From Mycoplasmatota bacterium (GTDB taxonomy: Bacteria; Bacillota_I; Bacilli_A; RF39; UBA660), in the NCBI GenBank assembly GCA_022774645.1, contig JALFKQ010000019.1:1-34061 (forward strand): 34,061 nucleotides of DNA, in the 5' to 3' direction. The notes under the pieces were generated by a model that had not been told where the DNA came from, made no database searches, and saw only the letters and a list, made by a program, of their open reading frames with translations. Position numbers and translations under genes: made by a program. The stretch's first letter is position 1; every line of letters starts with the position of its first letter. Shown piece by piece: positions 25,451 through 32,829 of this stretch.

Positions 25451-26617
25451 CTATTTAATATTCCATATATATGCTTTTTCTTTATTTGTATTAATATTAT
25501 ATATTTCCATAGAATATTTACCATAATCAAATTTATATATATTATTATCTTTATTATATTTAACATCAGTATACCCTAAACATTTAAGATTATTTATACT
25601 AACATAATTTCTATTATAATTATTAAACAAATCATTAACAGGAACTCCAATATAATGAGCAGTTTGTTTATTTAAATTACTACTATAATTATTGTTACTA
25701 AATGTAAAAAAATTAAAATATGCATAATAACCATTCTTATACAAAACTAATCCCTCAGAATAATAACCATTTCCTTTATTAGTACTAACAACTTTACCTT
25801 TTTTAATATTAGTTTCTTTAATACCATATTTCTTTGATAATTCACTATAATTAAGTTTAATTAAATTAAATGTATTTTCATTTAAACTAAATAGTTCTTC
25901 ATATTTAGCTTTTAATGTCATATTCTTATTCACTGTATTATCAAAATTATAAAATGTATTATTATATTCCCATCCTTTAAAACAAAAGCCATTCTTTTTA
26001 GGGTCACTTGGTTTAATTACTTTATTATTTTCTATAACTATTTGCTCACTAATCTTATTACCACCATCAGTATTAAATTTTATTATATATTGTTCTGGTT
26101 CTTTAACTGACCATACCGCTGTTAATGTTATATTCTTTTCATATGGATATTTATCATAATTAAATGTATTACCATCATCATCAACCCAATATTCAAATAC
26201 ATAGCCATCCATTATAGTTTCTGGATAATCAATTTCTTCATCATAATGAACATATTTAACAATCATATCTTTAAGTGGATCTACAATAAATATAATACTA
26301 TAACTATTATCTTCTTTAAACTTAGCAATTAAGTTAATGTTATCCTTTAAAATATATTCCCCATTATATATTTTATCATCTTTATCTGCCCAACCCAAAA
26401 AAGAGAAACCCTCTCTATTTAATACAGGTAAATTTATTTTTTCATTCTTTTTACCTTTTATTTCTTTTACTTCTTCTCCATTTACAAGAGTAACAGCATA
26501 TTCAATATCATCATTATTTTCTTTAACATTATTCTTAACAAGAATAAGTATTAATATAGATACAATAATTATAAATATAACACCAGATATTATAAAAACT
26601 ATTTTCTTATTATTCAT
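25451..26617 (-). CDS. Membrane-anchored protein with InlB B-type (Flg_new) repeats
   Basis: 388 residues from the ATG at 26617, which has GAGAGTGA 4-12 nt upstream; an ATG 30 nt earlier would overlap the VanZ gene and is less likely. One TM segment at about 5-27. Then three Listeria-Bacteroides-type repeats (about 40-100, 105-170, 177-242), recognisable by xFxGW / FEYW / FKGW near two thirds of each and by NxTLTAxW or NMTLKAKY ends. The C-terminal about 150 residues (NLIKLNYSELSKKYGI onward) match nothing I recognise. A surface adhesin-like or sensor role is inferred. The gene starts 4 nt after the VanZ-like gene and is probably coupled to it. Confidence 0.82.
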   Translation of the reverse strand: MNNKKIVFIISGVIFIIIVSILILILVKNNVKENNDDIEYAVTLVNGEEVKEIKGKKNEKINLPVLNREGFSFLGWADKDDKIYNGEYILKDNINLIAKFKEDNSYSIIFIVDPLKDMIVKYVHYDEEIDYPETIMDGYVFEYWVDDDGNTFNYDKYPYEKNITLTAVWSVKEPEQYIIKFNTDGGNKISEQIVIENNKVIKPSDPKKNGFCFKGWEYNNTFYNFDNTVNKNMTLKAKYEELFSLNENTFNLIKLNYSELSKKYGIKETNIKKGKVVSTNKGNGYYSEGLVLYKNGYYAYFNFFTFSNNNYSSNLNKQTAHYIGVPVNDLFNNYNRNYVSINNLKCLGYTDVKYNKDNNIYKFDYGKYSMEIYNINTNKEKAYIWNIK

Positions 26618-26621
26618 TTTA

Positions 26622-27167
26622 TCACTCTCTATTATATATTTTAACATATAATTTATATAATAGATATCCTATTAAAGTACCAAAAGTATTTAATATAATA
26701 TCATCTATATCAGTCCACCTTGGTAACATTAATTGAAACAATTCTATAAATAATGAAAAACAAAAACCAATCAATATAACAAATTTACCTTTAGTTTTAT
26801 ATATAAATGGTATTAATAAACCAAGTGGTATAAAAAGAACAATATTACCTAATAAACTAATTATAAAATAATTATAATTTCCATATTTAATATAACTTAT
26901 ATAACTACCATAAAATATTTTAAAAGGTATAAAATTATTATTATGTATTCCATATTTAATCTTTAATCCATTATCTATATAAAACTCACATAATATAGTT
27001 TGTGATATTAACATAATAAATGTTCCTACAAGTAACAATAATAAAAATTCTTTTTTAAAATTAACTTTTTTATCCTTAACACATAAATATCTAATAATTA
27101 TATATATAGGTAAAATACACATTTCATAACACATAATACTTTTAATAAATTCACATATATATTTCAT
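26622..27167 (-). CDS. VanZ-like membrane protein
   Basis: 181 residues from the ATG at 27167, about five TM helices. The VanZ-domain landmarks are NNNFIPFKIF, GNIVLFIPLGLLIP and the last-helix pair ELFQLMLPRWTDIDDIILNTFGT... (RxxDIDDIxxNxxG). VanZ proteins include one giving teicoplanin tolerance; most are uncharacterised. The frame is open upstream to 27251, but that region holds the divergent rrf2 promoter and start. A perfect extended -10 (TGATATAAT, 27183-27175) ends 7 nt before the ATG and there is no ribosome site, so the mRNA may be leaderless. Ends in TGA. Confidence 0.85.
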   Translation of the reverse strand: MKYICEFIKSIMCYEMCILPIYIIIRYLCVKDKKVNFKKEFLLLLLVGTFIMLISQTILCEFYIDNGLKIKYGIHNNNFIPFKIFYGSYISYIKYGNYNYFIISLLGNIVLFIPLGLLIPFIYKTKGKFVILIGFCFSLFIELFQLMLPRWTDIDDIILNTFGTLIGYLLYKLYVKIYNRE

Positions 27168-27174
27168 AAAATAA

Positions 27175-27216
27175 ATTATATCAAATAATTTTAAAAATGT
27201 AATTATATGATATAAT
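27175..27216. promoter_or_regulatory. Divergent VanZ/rrf2 promoters with a palindrome
   Basis: Two perfect extended -10 elements face away from each other: TGATATAAT minus at 27183-27175 and TGATATAAT plus at 27208-27216. The rrf2 -10 lies inside a 15-nt palindrome ATTATATGATATAAT (27202-27216, odd centre), a plausible autoregulatory site for the Rrf2 protein. Confidence 0.6.
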
Positions 27217-27235
27217 ACATATGGAAGTGAAAAAT

Positions 27236-27628
27236 ATGAAAATATCAACAAAAGGAAGATATGCTCTTAGAATAATGACAGATTTAGCAATTAATAAGAA
27301 CGATAAATATATACCATTAAAAGACATATCAAATAGGCAAGAAATAAGTATGAAATATTTAGAACAAATCATATCACTACTAAATAAAGCTGGATATTTA
27401 GATTCAACAAGAGGAAGTAGTGGTGGATATAAACTAAATAGAGAGCCAAAAAAATACATTATTGGAGACATACTAAGAGTTGCAGAAGGTGATTTAACAC
27501 CAGTACACTGCATTCACGATAACTGTAACAGAAAAAGCAACTGCACAACATATAACTTTTGGAAAGGACTAGACGAAGTTATAACAAACTATGTAGATAG
27601 TAAAACACTAGAAGATCTAATAAAATGA
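27236..27628 (+). CDS. Rrf2/IscR-family transcriptional regulator with three-cysteine cluster site
   Basis: 130 residues from the ATG at 27236 (MKISTKGRYALRIM), with GGAAGTGA upstream; an ATG at 27221 is only 5 nt after the -10 and is unlikely. Winged helix domain 1-65 with the family's KYLEQIISLL and RGSSGGYKL wing. Cysteines C92, C97 and C103 match the Fe-S ligands of IscR (C92, C98, C104) with one residue fewer in the first gap, so an iron-sulfur sensor is likely. It is divergent from the VanZ-like operon and not next to isc/suf genes, so its targets are unknown. The stop is TGA within the terminator stem. Confidence 0.92.
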   Translation: MKISTKGRYALRIMTDLAINKNDKYIPLKDISNRQEISMKYLEQIISLLNKAGYLDSTRGSSGGYKLNREPKKYIIGDILRVAEGDLTPVHCIHDNCNRKSNCTTYNFWKGLDEVITNYVDSKTLEDLIK

Positions 27629-27650
27629 TCTTCTTTTAATTTATATTTTT
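27611..27650 (+). terminator. Terminator of the rrf2 gene
   Basis: GAAGATC and GATCTTC (27611-27633) form a 7-bp stem with a 9-nt loop containing the end of the gene; TTTTAATTTATATTTTTT follows. Confidence 0.75.
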
Positions 27651-27651
27651 T

Positions 27652-27684
27652 ACAAATAAAAATAGTAAGTTTAACACTTACTAT
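27652..27684 (-). terminator. Terminator of the lipoprotein gene
   Basis: Minus strand ATAGTAAGT-GTTAA-ACTTACTAT (27684-27662), a perfect 9-bp stem followed by TTTTTATTTG; overlaps the stop codon. It converges on the rrf2 terminator. Confidence 0.85.
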
Positions 27685-27973
27685 CACATACCATATCAGC
27701 TCCAAAAAAATCATCAAATAATTTTTCTTCATCATTAAGTACTTCTTCTGTAAGTTCATCAAATGGTAACTTTAATTTAATTGATATTCCATCACTTATT
27801 TTAACAACTACACCATCTTTAATTTCATATTTATTTCTTAATACTTCATTATGTTCATCATCACATATATCAATATAATATATCTCATTAACATTATATT
27901 TCTTAGAACTCTCTTTAAATGAGCATCCACATAAAAGTATTAAAGTAATTAAACATACTAATATTTTTTTCAT
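27671..27973 (-). CDS. Small lipoprotein of unknown function
   Basis: 100 residues. Type II signal peptide MKKILVCLITLILLCGC with a lipobox-like LCGC, so probably lipidated at C17 and held on the outer face of the membrane. The mature part is acidic (many D/E) with a cysteine pair VCDSKC at the end; the domain is unknown. No ribosome site is visible before the ATG; a TATAAT lies 16 nt upstream of it. It is 41 nt downstream of the DUF3592-like gene. Confidence 0.72.
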   Translation of the reverse strand: MKKILVCLITLILLCGCSFKESSKKYNVNEIYYIDICDDEHNEVLRNKYEIKDGVVVKISDGISIKLKLPFDELTEEVLNDEEKLFDDFFGADMVCDSKC

Positions 27974-28014
27974 TAAATAAGCTGTTAAAATTATAAAAAT
28001 TATTTACTACTATA

Positions 28015-28458
28015 TCAATCGGAATTTTTCTTTTCCTTATTAGATTCCATTATAGATAAAACAAATAGAATTGAACCTACTAATACAAAAAAAATCATAA
28101 CAGTATAATACTTTTGAGGAACTTTTTCATCATAAGTTACCTTATCCATAACCATACACGATAAAGGATTATCATAATCATATGAAACAATAACATTACT
28201 TTTATTTTTAATCTTTCCAGTTTTATTACATATATAATCTTTATTTTCTACATTATAATGATATATTGTTTCACAAAGTTTAAAATCATTATCAGTTATA
28301 CATTTTTCTTCTCTGGTAGGTAAGCTGTATGAATTATATGGTCCTGTATCAACAACACCTTTTTTAACATTAGCATATCCACCTGCAAAAAAATATAACA
28401 AACCAATACATATAAGTCCAAATCCTAAAGTAAATTTTGTTCTTACACTATTACTCAT
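28015..28458 (-). CDS. Two-TM protein resembling DUF3592
   Basis: 147 residues: TM1 about 10-28 and TM2 about 117-136, with an about 85-residue extracytoplasmic region between. That region has strands YHYNVENKDYIC and VIVSYDYDNPLSC, the pattern of DUF3592-type beta domains, and four cysteines that may form disulfides. Strong AGGAGG ribosome site. It starts 8 nt after the 3-hydroxyacyl-CoA dehydrogenase gene, with no obvious functional link. Ends in TGA. Role unknown. Confidence 0.72.
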   Translation of the reverse strand: MSNSVRTKFTLGFGLICIGLLYFFAGGYANVKKGVVDTGPYNSYSLPTREEKCITDNDFKLCETIYHYNVENKDYICNKTGKIKNKSNVIVSYDYDNPLSCMVMDKVTYDEKVPQKYYTVMIFFVLVGSILFVLSIMESNKEKKNSD

Positions 28459-28466
28459 ACTTCCTC

Positions 28467-29408
28467 CTAATTATATTTATAGAAACCTTCTCCACTAGAC
28501 ATACCAAGTTTACCTTCTTCAATATATTTCTTCAATAATTTTTCCATACCTTTAAAATTATAAGGAACTAAAAATGAAGGTATTTTTACATACATAAGAA
28601 CAATTTCATGTGCAGTTTTTAAACCAACGGTGTCAAGTATTTGAAAAGGCCCTTTAGGAGATCCTGTACCAAGAGTCCATGCTTTATCAATACTTTCAAC
28701 ATCAGATATGCCATTAACAAGTAAATCTAATCCTGAAAAAAGAAAAGGTATTAACATAGAATTTAATAAATAACCAGATTTTTCCTTAACCATAGGTAGA
28801 GCAATCATATTTATTTCCTTAGCAAATTTAATAACCTCATTAAAATATTTATCATCAGTTTTACTATGTTTCATAACCTCAGCAGTATTATTTTTCCATA
28901 TAGAATTAGCAAAATGAAGTGCTAAAAACATTTCTGGTCTTCCAGTATACTTAGCAAGTTTACTTGGTAACATTGTTGATGAATTAGTAACAACAATAGT
29001 CTTTTTAGGAAGTAAATAAGACATCCTAGTATATATATCTTTCTTAATATTAATATCTTCAGTTAAAGACTCAATAACTAAATCTGCATCCTTAATTGCT
29101 AAATTTAAATCTATTTCAAATTTAATATTTTTATAAGCATCATCTACTTTTTTAATACATTTTTTAAAGTTAAAATCATCATAATCAGATATACCTCTAC
29201 ACCAAGTATTAAATGATTTTCCTTCCTTAGTATTCATAATATTTATATTTTCAGTATATTTTTTCTTTAATTCCAAAAGTTTAGTTTTAGTTCTATTAAC
29301 ACTTTCATGACTTCTAACCCAAATAGTGACATCAAACCCACAGTATGCTATTTGAAATGCTATTTGTGATCCTAAAACCCCACCACCTATCACAGTAATT
29401 TTTTTCAT
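28467..29408 (-). CDS. 3-hydroxyacyl-CoA dehydrogenase family protein
   Basis: 313 residues. Rossmann NAD domain (1-185) with IGGGVLGSQIA, DADLVIESLTEDINIK and NSSTMLPSKLA; catalytic-type His in LALHFANS, where the family usually has HFFNP; C-terminal helical domain (about 190-313) with KEKSGYLLNSML, the GSPKGPFQILDTVGL motif and a GEGFYKY end. It would oxidise or reduce a 3-hydroxy compound with NAD(H). No thiolase, crotonase or acyl-CoA dehydrogenase is nearby, so a butyrate pathway is not supported by context. The ATG at 29408 has GGAGG 5 nt upstream; an ATG 12 nt earlier precedes the predicted transcription start. Confidence 0.88.
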   Translation of the reverse strand: MKKITVIGGGVLGSQIAFQIAYCGFDVTIWVRSHESVNRTKTKLLELKKKYTENINIMNTKEGKSFNTWCRGISDYDDFNFKKCIKKVDDAYKNIKFEIDLNLAIKDADLVIESLTEDINIKKDIYTRMSYLLPKKTIVVTNSSTMLPSKLAKYTGRPEMFLALHFANSIWKNNTAEVMKHSKTDDKYFNEVIKFAKEINMIALPMVKEKSGYLLNSMLIPFLFSGLDLLVNGISDVESIDKAWTLGTGSPKGPFQILDTVGLKTAHEIVLMYVKIPSFLVPYNFKGMEKLLKKYIEEGKLGMSSGEGFYKYN

Positions 29409-29424
29409 AAAGTCCTCCATAATA

Positions 29425-29433
29425 ATTATAGCA
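29425..29433 (-). promoter_or_regulatory. Extended -10 promoter of the 3-hydroxyacyl-CoA dehydrogenase gene
   Basis: TGCTATAAT on the minus strand; it predicts an mRNA beginning just before the GGAGG ribosome site, giving a leader of about 10 nt. Confidence 0.65.
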
Positions 29434-29470
29434 TAATAAAAAGTAATAATTTTTAATAATCATTACTTTT
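29434..29470 (-). terminator. Terminator of the 29536-30573 gene
   Basis: Minus strand AAAAGTAAT and ATTACTTTT (29470-29439) make a 9-bp stem with a 14-nt loop, followed by TATTATGC. Low GC, so moderate confidence. Confidence 0.6.
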
Positions 29471-29535
29471 CATAAAATTATGTAAATTTATTTTACTTTC
29501 TAATAACAATAATCTTCAAATTATTAAGCAATTAA

Positions 29536-30573
29536 TTATAATTTAGGTCCTTCAGCTATTTCAACCTCGGCTTTTTTGTCTTGTTCATATTGATAAAGTC
29601 CTTCTAAAATACTACGCATGTTTGAATCAGGATATCCATATGACTCAGCACTATTCTTCAATTTTTGTTCATCAATTGGTTCACCTCTAAAATGACCAGC
29701 AAGATTATCAATTACATCTACTTGTCCTGGATTAAGCATTATATTTACCTTCAAATCATAAGGAATATAATCATCAAGATCCATAAATCCTTGAAGATAA
29801 ATTAGCTGCATATCAGCACTCATTAATTGAGAAAAATCAACCAATTCTCTATTATTATATTTTTGCGGAATAATACTGGCTAAAGCTTCTACATATCTAA
29901 AAATTTCTTTTCGCATTTCTACATAAGAAGACAATGCACGCTTAATGCAAGGTTTCATCTCATCACGAACATCAACTTTGTCAAGCATTTCTAAATGTTT
30001 GCTTCTTACCTCTATACCATCTAATCTTTTTTTACCATCTATATCCATTTTAGAAATAGACTCTAAAAGTGAACTAATTCTAGATACTAATTCGCTAATG
30101 CCTTCTCTTTTTTCAGATATATAATTTGATGATTCTAAGTATTCTTTTTCCTTATCTTCTAATTTTTTCTTTTCAGCATCTCTTATTACTCCAAAATCAA
30201 ACATTTTTCTAGAAAACTTTTCAAGTTTTTTATATGATTCTGTTGAATGAGTACTAACAACTTCTGAATAAATCTTGCTAAATTCAGCTAACATTTCTTT
30301 TTCTTGAACCTCTAAAATTTCAAGTCTATCTCTGGAAAGTTTCAACTTATTTGCTGATCTATAAATTTGTGCATTTTTACTACTTAAGCCTGTAACATCA
30401 CTCCAATAATCAACGACCGCATTAGTCAGATCAACATATTTTCGTTCCAATTCTGGAGGCATAACCATACTATATACTTTGAAAATTTCATCAAGATATA
30501 AAAAACGCTTTTCACCAGAGCCATTAAATCTCTTAGAAGAAACTTCTTCCATAGTTTTCATCTTATAATCCAT
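29536..30573 (-). CDS. Coiled-coil protein of unknown function
   Basis: I do not recognise it. 345 residues from the ATG at 30573, with AAAGGAGC upstream; the further upstream ATG (30618) lies before the predicted transcription start. Soluble, highly charged, mostly alpha-helical; likely coiled coil about 85-220 (LSRDRLEILEVQEKEML, KKKLEDKEKEYLE) and a more compact C-terminal part with YIPYDLKVNIMLNPGQ and an acidic tail. No TM or signal. It has less Asn/Ile/Lys and more Gly/Ala/Arg/Val than its neighbours and the DNA looks less AT-rich, hinting at a different origin. Single-gene transcript with its own good promoter. Confidence 0.75.
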   Translation of the reverse strand: MDYKMKTMEEVSSKRFNGSGEKRFLYLDEIFKVYSMVMPPELERKYVDLTNAVVDYWSDVTGLSSKNAQIYRSANKLKLSRDRLEILEVQEKEMLAEFSKIYSEVVSTHSTESYKKLEKFSRKMFDFGVIRDAEKKKLEDKEKEYLESSNYISEKREGISELVSRISSLLESISKMDIDGKKRLDGIEVRSKHLEMLDKVDVRDEMKPCIKRALSSYVEMRKEIFRYVEALASIIPQKYNNRELVDFSQLMSADMQLIYLQGFMDLDDYIPYDLKVNIMLNPGQVDVIDNLAGHFRGEPIDEQKLKNSAESYGYPDSNMRSILEGLYQYEQDKKAEVEIAEGPKL

Positions 30574-30607
30574 AAATGCTCCTTTATATAAACTAACTTC
30601 TAATTTA

Positions 30608-30637
30608 ATTATATACACGCCTTATCTTTAAAGTCAA
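30608..30637 (-). promoter_or_regulatory. SigA promoter of the coiled-coil gene
   Basis: TTGACT (30637-30632), 18-nt spacer, TATAAT (30613-30608). Predicted start about 28 nt before the ATG at 30573. Confidence 0.7.
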
Positions 30638-30705
30638 TTTTATTAAATGAATGTTTACATTATTTATTAAAATTATAGAAAATGCTTTAAATAAACATCT
30701 ATTAA

Positions 30706-31086
30706 TTAAAACATGTGTGTATGTTTATCATATACATCTAACAATTTAAATATTTCAATCAATACAACTGTATTTTTATTAAAAGAAGAATCAATACTTT
30801 TAAAAAAATTATAATGTATTTCTTTCCATTCTTCCAAAGTATCAGTTTCACCTTCTAGTTTAGCAACCTCCCAAATAACATCATTAAACTTACATACAAT
30901 ATTATCACAAGTTTCTATAAGACAAGCATTTTCTTCATTATCATATGTAATAATCGACTTAGAACCAACTCGATCACATGTACCATCATATATAGAACAA
31001 GTAGCTTTCTTTTTTCCACTTTGAACTAAATCAATAAGTCTTTCATTATCTACAGCAAATTTCCATTTTTCTATATCATCATTCAT
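30706..31086 (-). CDS. ASCH-domain protein
   Basis: 126 residues, a complete ASCH domain: WKFAVDNERLIDLVQSGKKKATCSIY with the GKKxAT motif, a strand CLIETCDNIVCKFNDV, and LEGETDTLEEWKEIHYNFF typical of the larger ASCH subfamily. The fold is PUA-like and RNA binding or nucleotide-related activity is suspected; the function of this subgroup is not established. The ATG overlaps the TAA of the Nudix gene by one base, so it is translationally coupled. GAAGAG lies upstream within the Nudix gene. Confidence 0.88.
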   Translation of the reverse strand: MNDDIEKWKFAVDNERLIDLVQSGKKKATCSIYDGTCDRVGSKSIITYDNEENACLIETCDNIVCKFNDVIWEVAKLEGETDTLEEWKEIHYNFFKSIDSSFNKNTVVLIEIFKLLDVYDKHTHMF

Positions 31087-31547
31087 TATTTATTCTCTTC
31101 ATTATCAACATAAATAGTACTAAACTTAATGCCATTTAAATAATTATTTAAAGCTATTTTCTCAAATTCAATCATATCTTCTGGTAAAGATTTAATATTA
31201 GACCAAACTAACTCAGAACACTTATTAGGTTCATTAATTTTAATTTCACCATTATAACCATTTAATTCAAAATAAACATCATAATAAGGAAGTAATGATT
31301 TATTCTTTCTATTAACAACAAATACATCACTAATATTATCAACTGTAATATTTATATCTAATTCTTCTTTCGCTTCTCTTATAGCCGCTTCATATGCATC
31401 CTCACCAACATCTAAATGACCTGCTGGAAGAGCTAAAAAGCCTGGCCATAACTTAGAGCCTTGTCTTCTTTGTAATAATATTTTCCCTTCATTATTTTTT
31501 ATTATTAAATAAATTGATGATAAAAACTTTTCTCTATCTTTTTTCAT
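31086..31547 (-). CDS. Nudix hydrolase
   Basis: 153 residues. The Nudix box is complete except that its usual last Gly is Asp: G43, E49, R57-E58, E61-E62 (motif GHLDVGEDAYEAAIREAKEE). It hydrolyses a nucleoside-diphosphate-X compound; the substrate is not readable. AAGGAG lies 8 nt before the ATG and a perfect extended -10 (TGTTATAAT) lies at 31574-31566. First gene of a Nudix-ASCH pair, suggesting a shared job in nucleotide sanitation or RNA metabolism (inference). Confidence 0.92.
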   Translation of the reverse strand: MKKDREKFLSSIYLIIKNNEGKILLQRRQGSKLWPGFLALPAGHLDVGEDAYEAAIREAKEELDINITVDNISDVFVVNRKNKSLLPYYDVYFELNGYNGEIKINEPNKCSELVWSNIKSLPEDMIEFEKIALNNYLNGIKFSTIYVDNEENK

Positions 31548-31565
31548 ATACTACTCCTTATAAAA

Positions 31566-31574
31566 ATTATAACA
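31566..31574 (-). promoter_or_regulatory. Extended -10 promoter of the Nudix-ASCH pair
   Basis: TGTTATAAT on the minus strand, 18 nt before the ATG, directly after the T-run of the preceding terminator. Confidence 0.65.
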
Positions 31575-31618
31575 CAAAAAAAGATGAAATTTTACTCACC
31601 ATCATATTCCATCTTTTT
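31575..31618 (-). terminator. Terminator of the 31592-32344 gene
   Basis: Minus strand AAAAAGATG and CATCTTTTT (31618-31578) can pair over 9 bp around a 23-nt loop that contains the last codons and stop; TTTG follows. The long loop lowers confidence. Confidence 0.5.
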
Positions 31619-32344
31619 AACCATAGATTCTTTCTCAGAACTCTTTTTAGCAAGAAATAGTAAATAATTTAAATCATCACTTTCATCATCTAAATCATTC
31701 TTTAGTAAATTAACAGCTGTATCTCTAACATCATCTTCTATAACATCAGGTAAATATCCCATATCAATATAACATTGAATTAATTCATTTGCTTTAACTA
31801 TTGTATTTTCTTTTTTACTTTCAGATTCAAAAACCTTTTTTTCATATAATTCTTTTATTCTTTTATTAATAAACATTTCATTATTATCAATATTTGTTAA
31901 CACACCAGAGACAATGTTAAATATATCTAACATATCTTTTAACATTGATTCATCTGATAACTTTTTTTGAGCTTTCTTTGCTTCAACAAATGATAAAACA
32001 CCATAAGCAAGAGAAGTAAGCATACCAATTATAGGTGAAGTTATTAACACAGCAATATTTAATCCTCCTAAAATCGATAATAAAATAATCTTTCTCTTTG
32101 CTTTTTTATTTTCCAAACCCACTTCTTCATCAAGACCCTTATTTATAAGCTCTAAAGCATCAGCTAAATCATTCTTTAATTTTGCATTTTTATTAAATAA
32201 TTCTAATAAATATTTTTCAGAATATTCCTCTTCTTCTAATATAATTTTATATATATCAAATGCTTTAACAGAAACATCTTCTACCATTTTACATCCTTCT
32301 AATGTTTTAGATGACTCTGTTGATTCTTCATTACTTTTAAACAT
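31592..32344 (-). CDS. Two-TM protein with helical flanks, unknown function
   Basis: I do not recognise it. 250 residues from the ATG at 32344, which has GGGGAGAAG upstream; an ATG 18 nt earlier falls in the promoter hairpin. The acidic N-terminal helical region (about 1-85) is followed by a hydrophobic stretch of about 30 residues with two closely spaced TM helices (about 87-118: ILLSILGGLNIAVL, then PIIGMLTSLAYGVLSF), then an alpha-helical, Lys/Glu-rich C-terminus. It has no signal peptide, so both ends are probably cytoplasmic. Single-gene transcript. Confidence 0.7.
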   Translation of the reverse strand: MFKSNEESTESSKTLEGCKMVEDVSVKAFDIYKIILEEEEYSEKYLLELFNKNAKLKNDLADALELINKGLDEEVGLENKKAKRKIILLSILGGLNIAVLITSPIIGMLTSLAYGVLSFVEAKKAQKKLSDESMLKDMLDIFNIVSGVLTNIDNNEMFINKRIKELYEKKVFESESKKENTIVKANELIQCYIDMGYLPDVIEDDVRDTAVNLLKNDLDDESDDLNYLLFLAKKSSEKESMVKKMEYDGE

Positions 32345-32358
32345 ATTCTTCTCCCCAA

Positions 32359-32403
32359 TCAAAAAAGTGCCATTATTATAGCACTCTTCTAATCATTAAT
32401 CAA
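32359..32403 (-). promoter_or_regulatory. Promoter with overlapping hairpin upstream of the 31592-32344 gene
   Basis: TTGATT (32403-32398), 17-nt spacer, TATAAT (32380-32375) with TGC before it (extended -10). The same bases form an 8-bp hairpin AGTGCTAT/ATGGCACT (one G-U, 32385-32366) followed by TTTTTT, a terminator for the genes upstream. Promoter and terminator seem to share the same DNA. Confidence 0.65.
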
Positions 32404-32454
32404 TGTTAACACCTTTATTTATCTCTTTAAAACCAACTAAATATTCAATAATAA

Positions 32455-32634
32455 TTAAAAATATACTATTGTAACTATAAATATTAACATTTTAAATACA
32501 CTCATCATTATATTTGTACTAGTAAATAAATTCATAATATCACTATTAAATAAACCACTTACATATACACTAAGCAATACTAATAATGAAGATAACATAT
32601 AAAATATAAATCCATATATACAACTTTTTAACAT
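32455..32634 (-). CDS. Very small hydrophobic membrane protein
   Basis: 59 residues, two probable TM helices (about 5-28 and 43-58) separated by a short polar loop (FNSDIMNLFTSTN). Its ATG overlaps the stop of the upstream 43-residue gene by 7 nt (AGATGTTAA), so it would depend on coupled translation; no independent ribosome site is seen. It explains most of an otherwise empty 280-nt stretch and ends before a terminator hairpin. Could be a chance frame in AT-rich DNA; the overlap and length argue for a gene. Confidence 0.5.
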   Translation of the reverse strand: MLKSCIYGFIFYMLSSLLVLLSVYVSGLFNSDIMNLFTSTNIMMSVFKMLIFIVTIVYF

Positions 32635-32759
32635 CTTACAATTATAAGATTTCTAACTATATCACTTTCGTTCATTCCACTTTTATTACATAATTCTTTT
32701 ATTCTATTTTCTTCTTCATCATTAAACCAAAAATTCTTTTTATGTGTTCTTTTTCTCAT
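32628..32759 (-). CDS. Very small ribbon-helix-helix/MobC-like protein
   Basis: 43 residues: basic N-terminus MRKRTHKKNFWFNDEE, then NRIKELCNKSGMNESDIVRNLI, the pattern of ribbon-helix-helix proteins and of the N-terminus of MobC relaxosome proteins (a beta strand, then two helices with 'SxSDxVR'). Full MobC proteins are over 100 residues, so this is either a stand-alone DNA-binding peptide or the remnant of a mobile element. GAGGG lies 5 nt before the ATG. The frame extends further upstream through a terminator hairpin and is not expected to be used. Confidence 0.55.
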   Translation of the reverse strand: MRKRTHKKNFWFNDEEENRIKELCNKSGMNESDIVRNLIIVRC

Positions 32760-32777
32760 TTTTCCCTCGCTTTCTTC

Positions 32778-32807
32778 AAAATAAAAAGACCAATATAAAT
32801 TGATCTT
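32778..32807 (-). terminator. Terminator of the XRE regulator gene
   Basis: Minus strand AAGATCAAT-TTAT-ATTGGTCTT (32807-32786), a 9-bp stem with one G-U, then TTTATTTTG. Confidence 0.75.
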
Positions 32808-32829
32808 ATCTATAAAAAATATTATTAAA

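Noticed and set aside
28467-29408. Butyrate-pathway role for the 3-hydroxyacyl-CoA dehydrogenase
   Set aside because: No thiolase, crotonase, acyl-CoA dehydrogenase or Etf genes nearby, and its HFANS motif departs from HFFNP.
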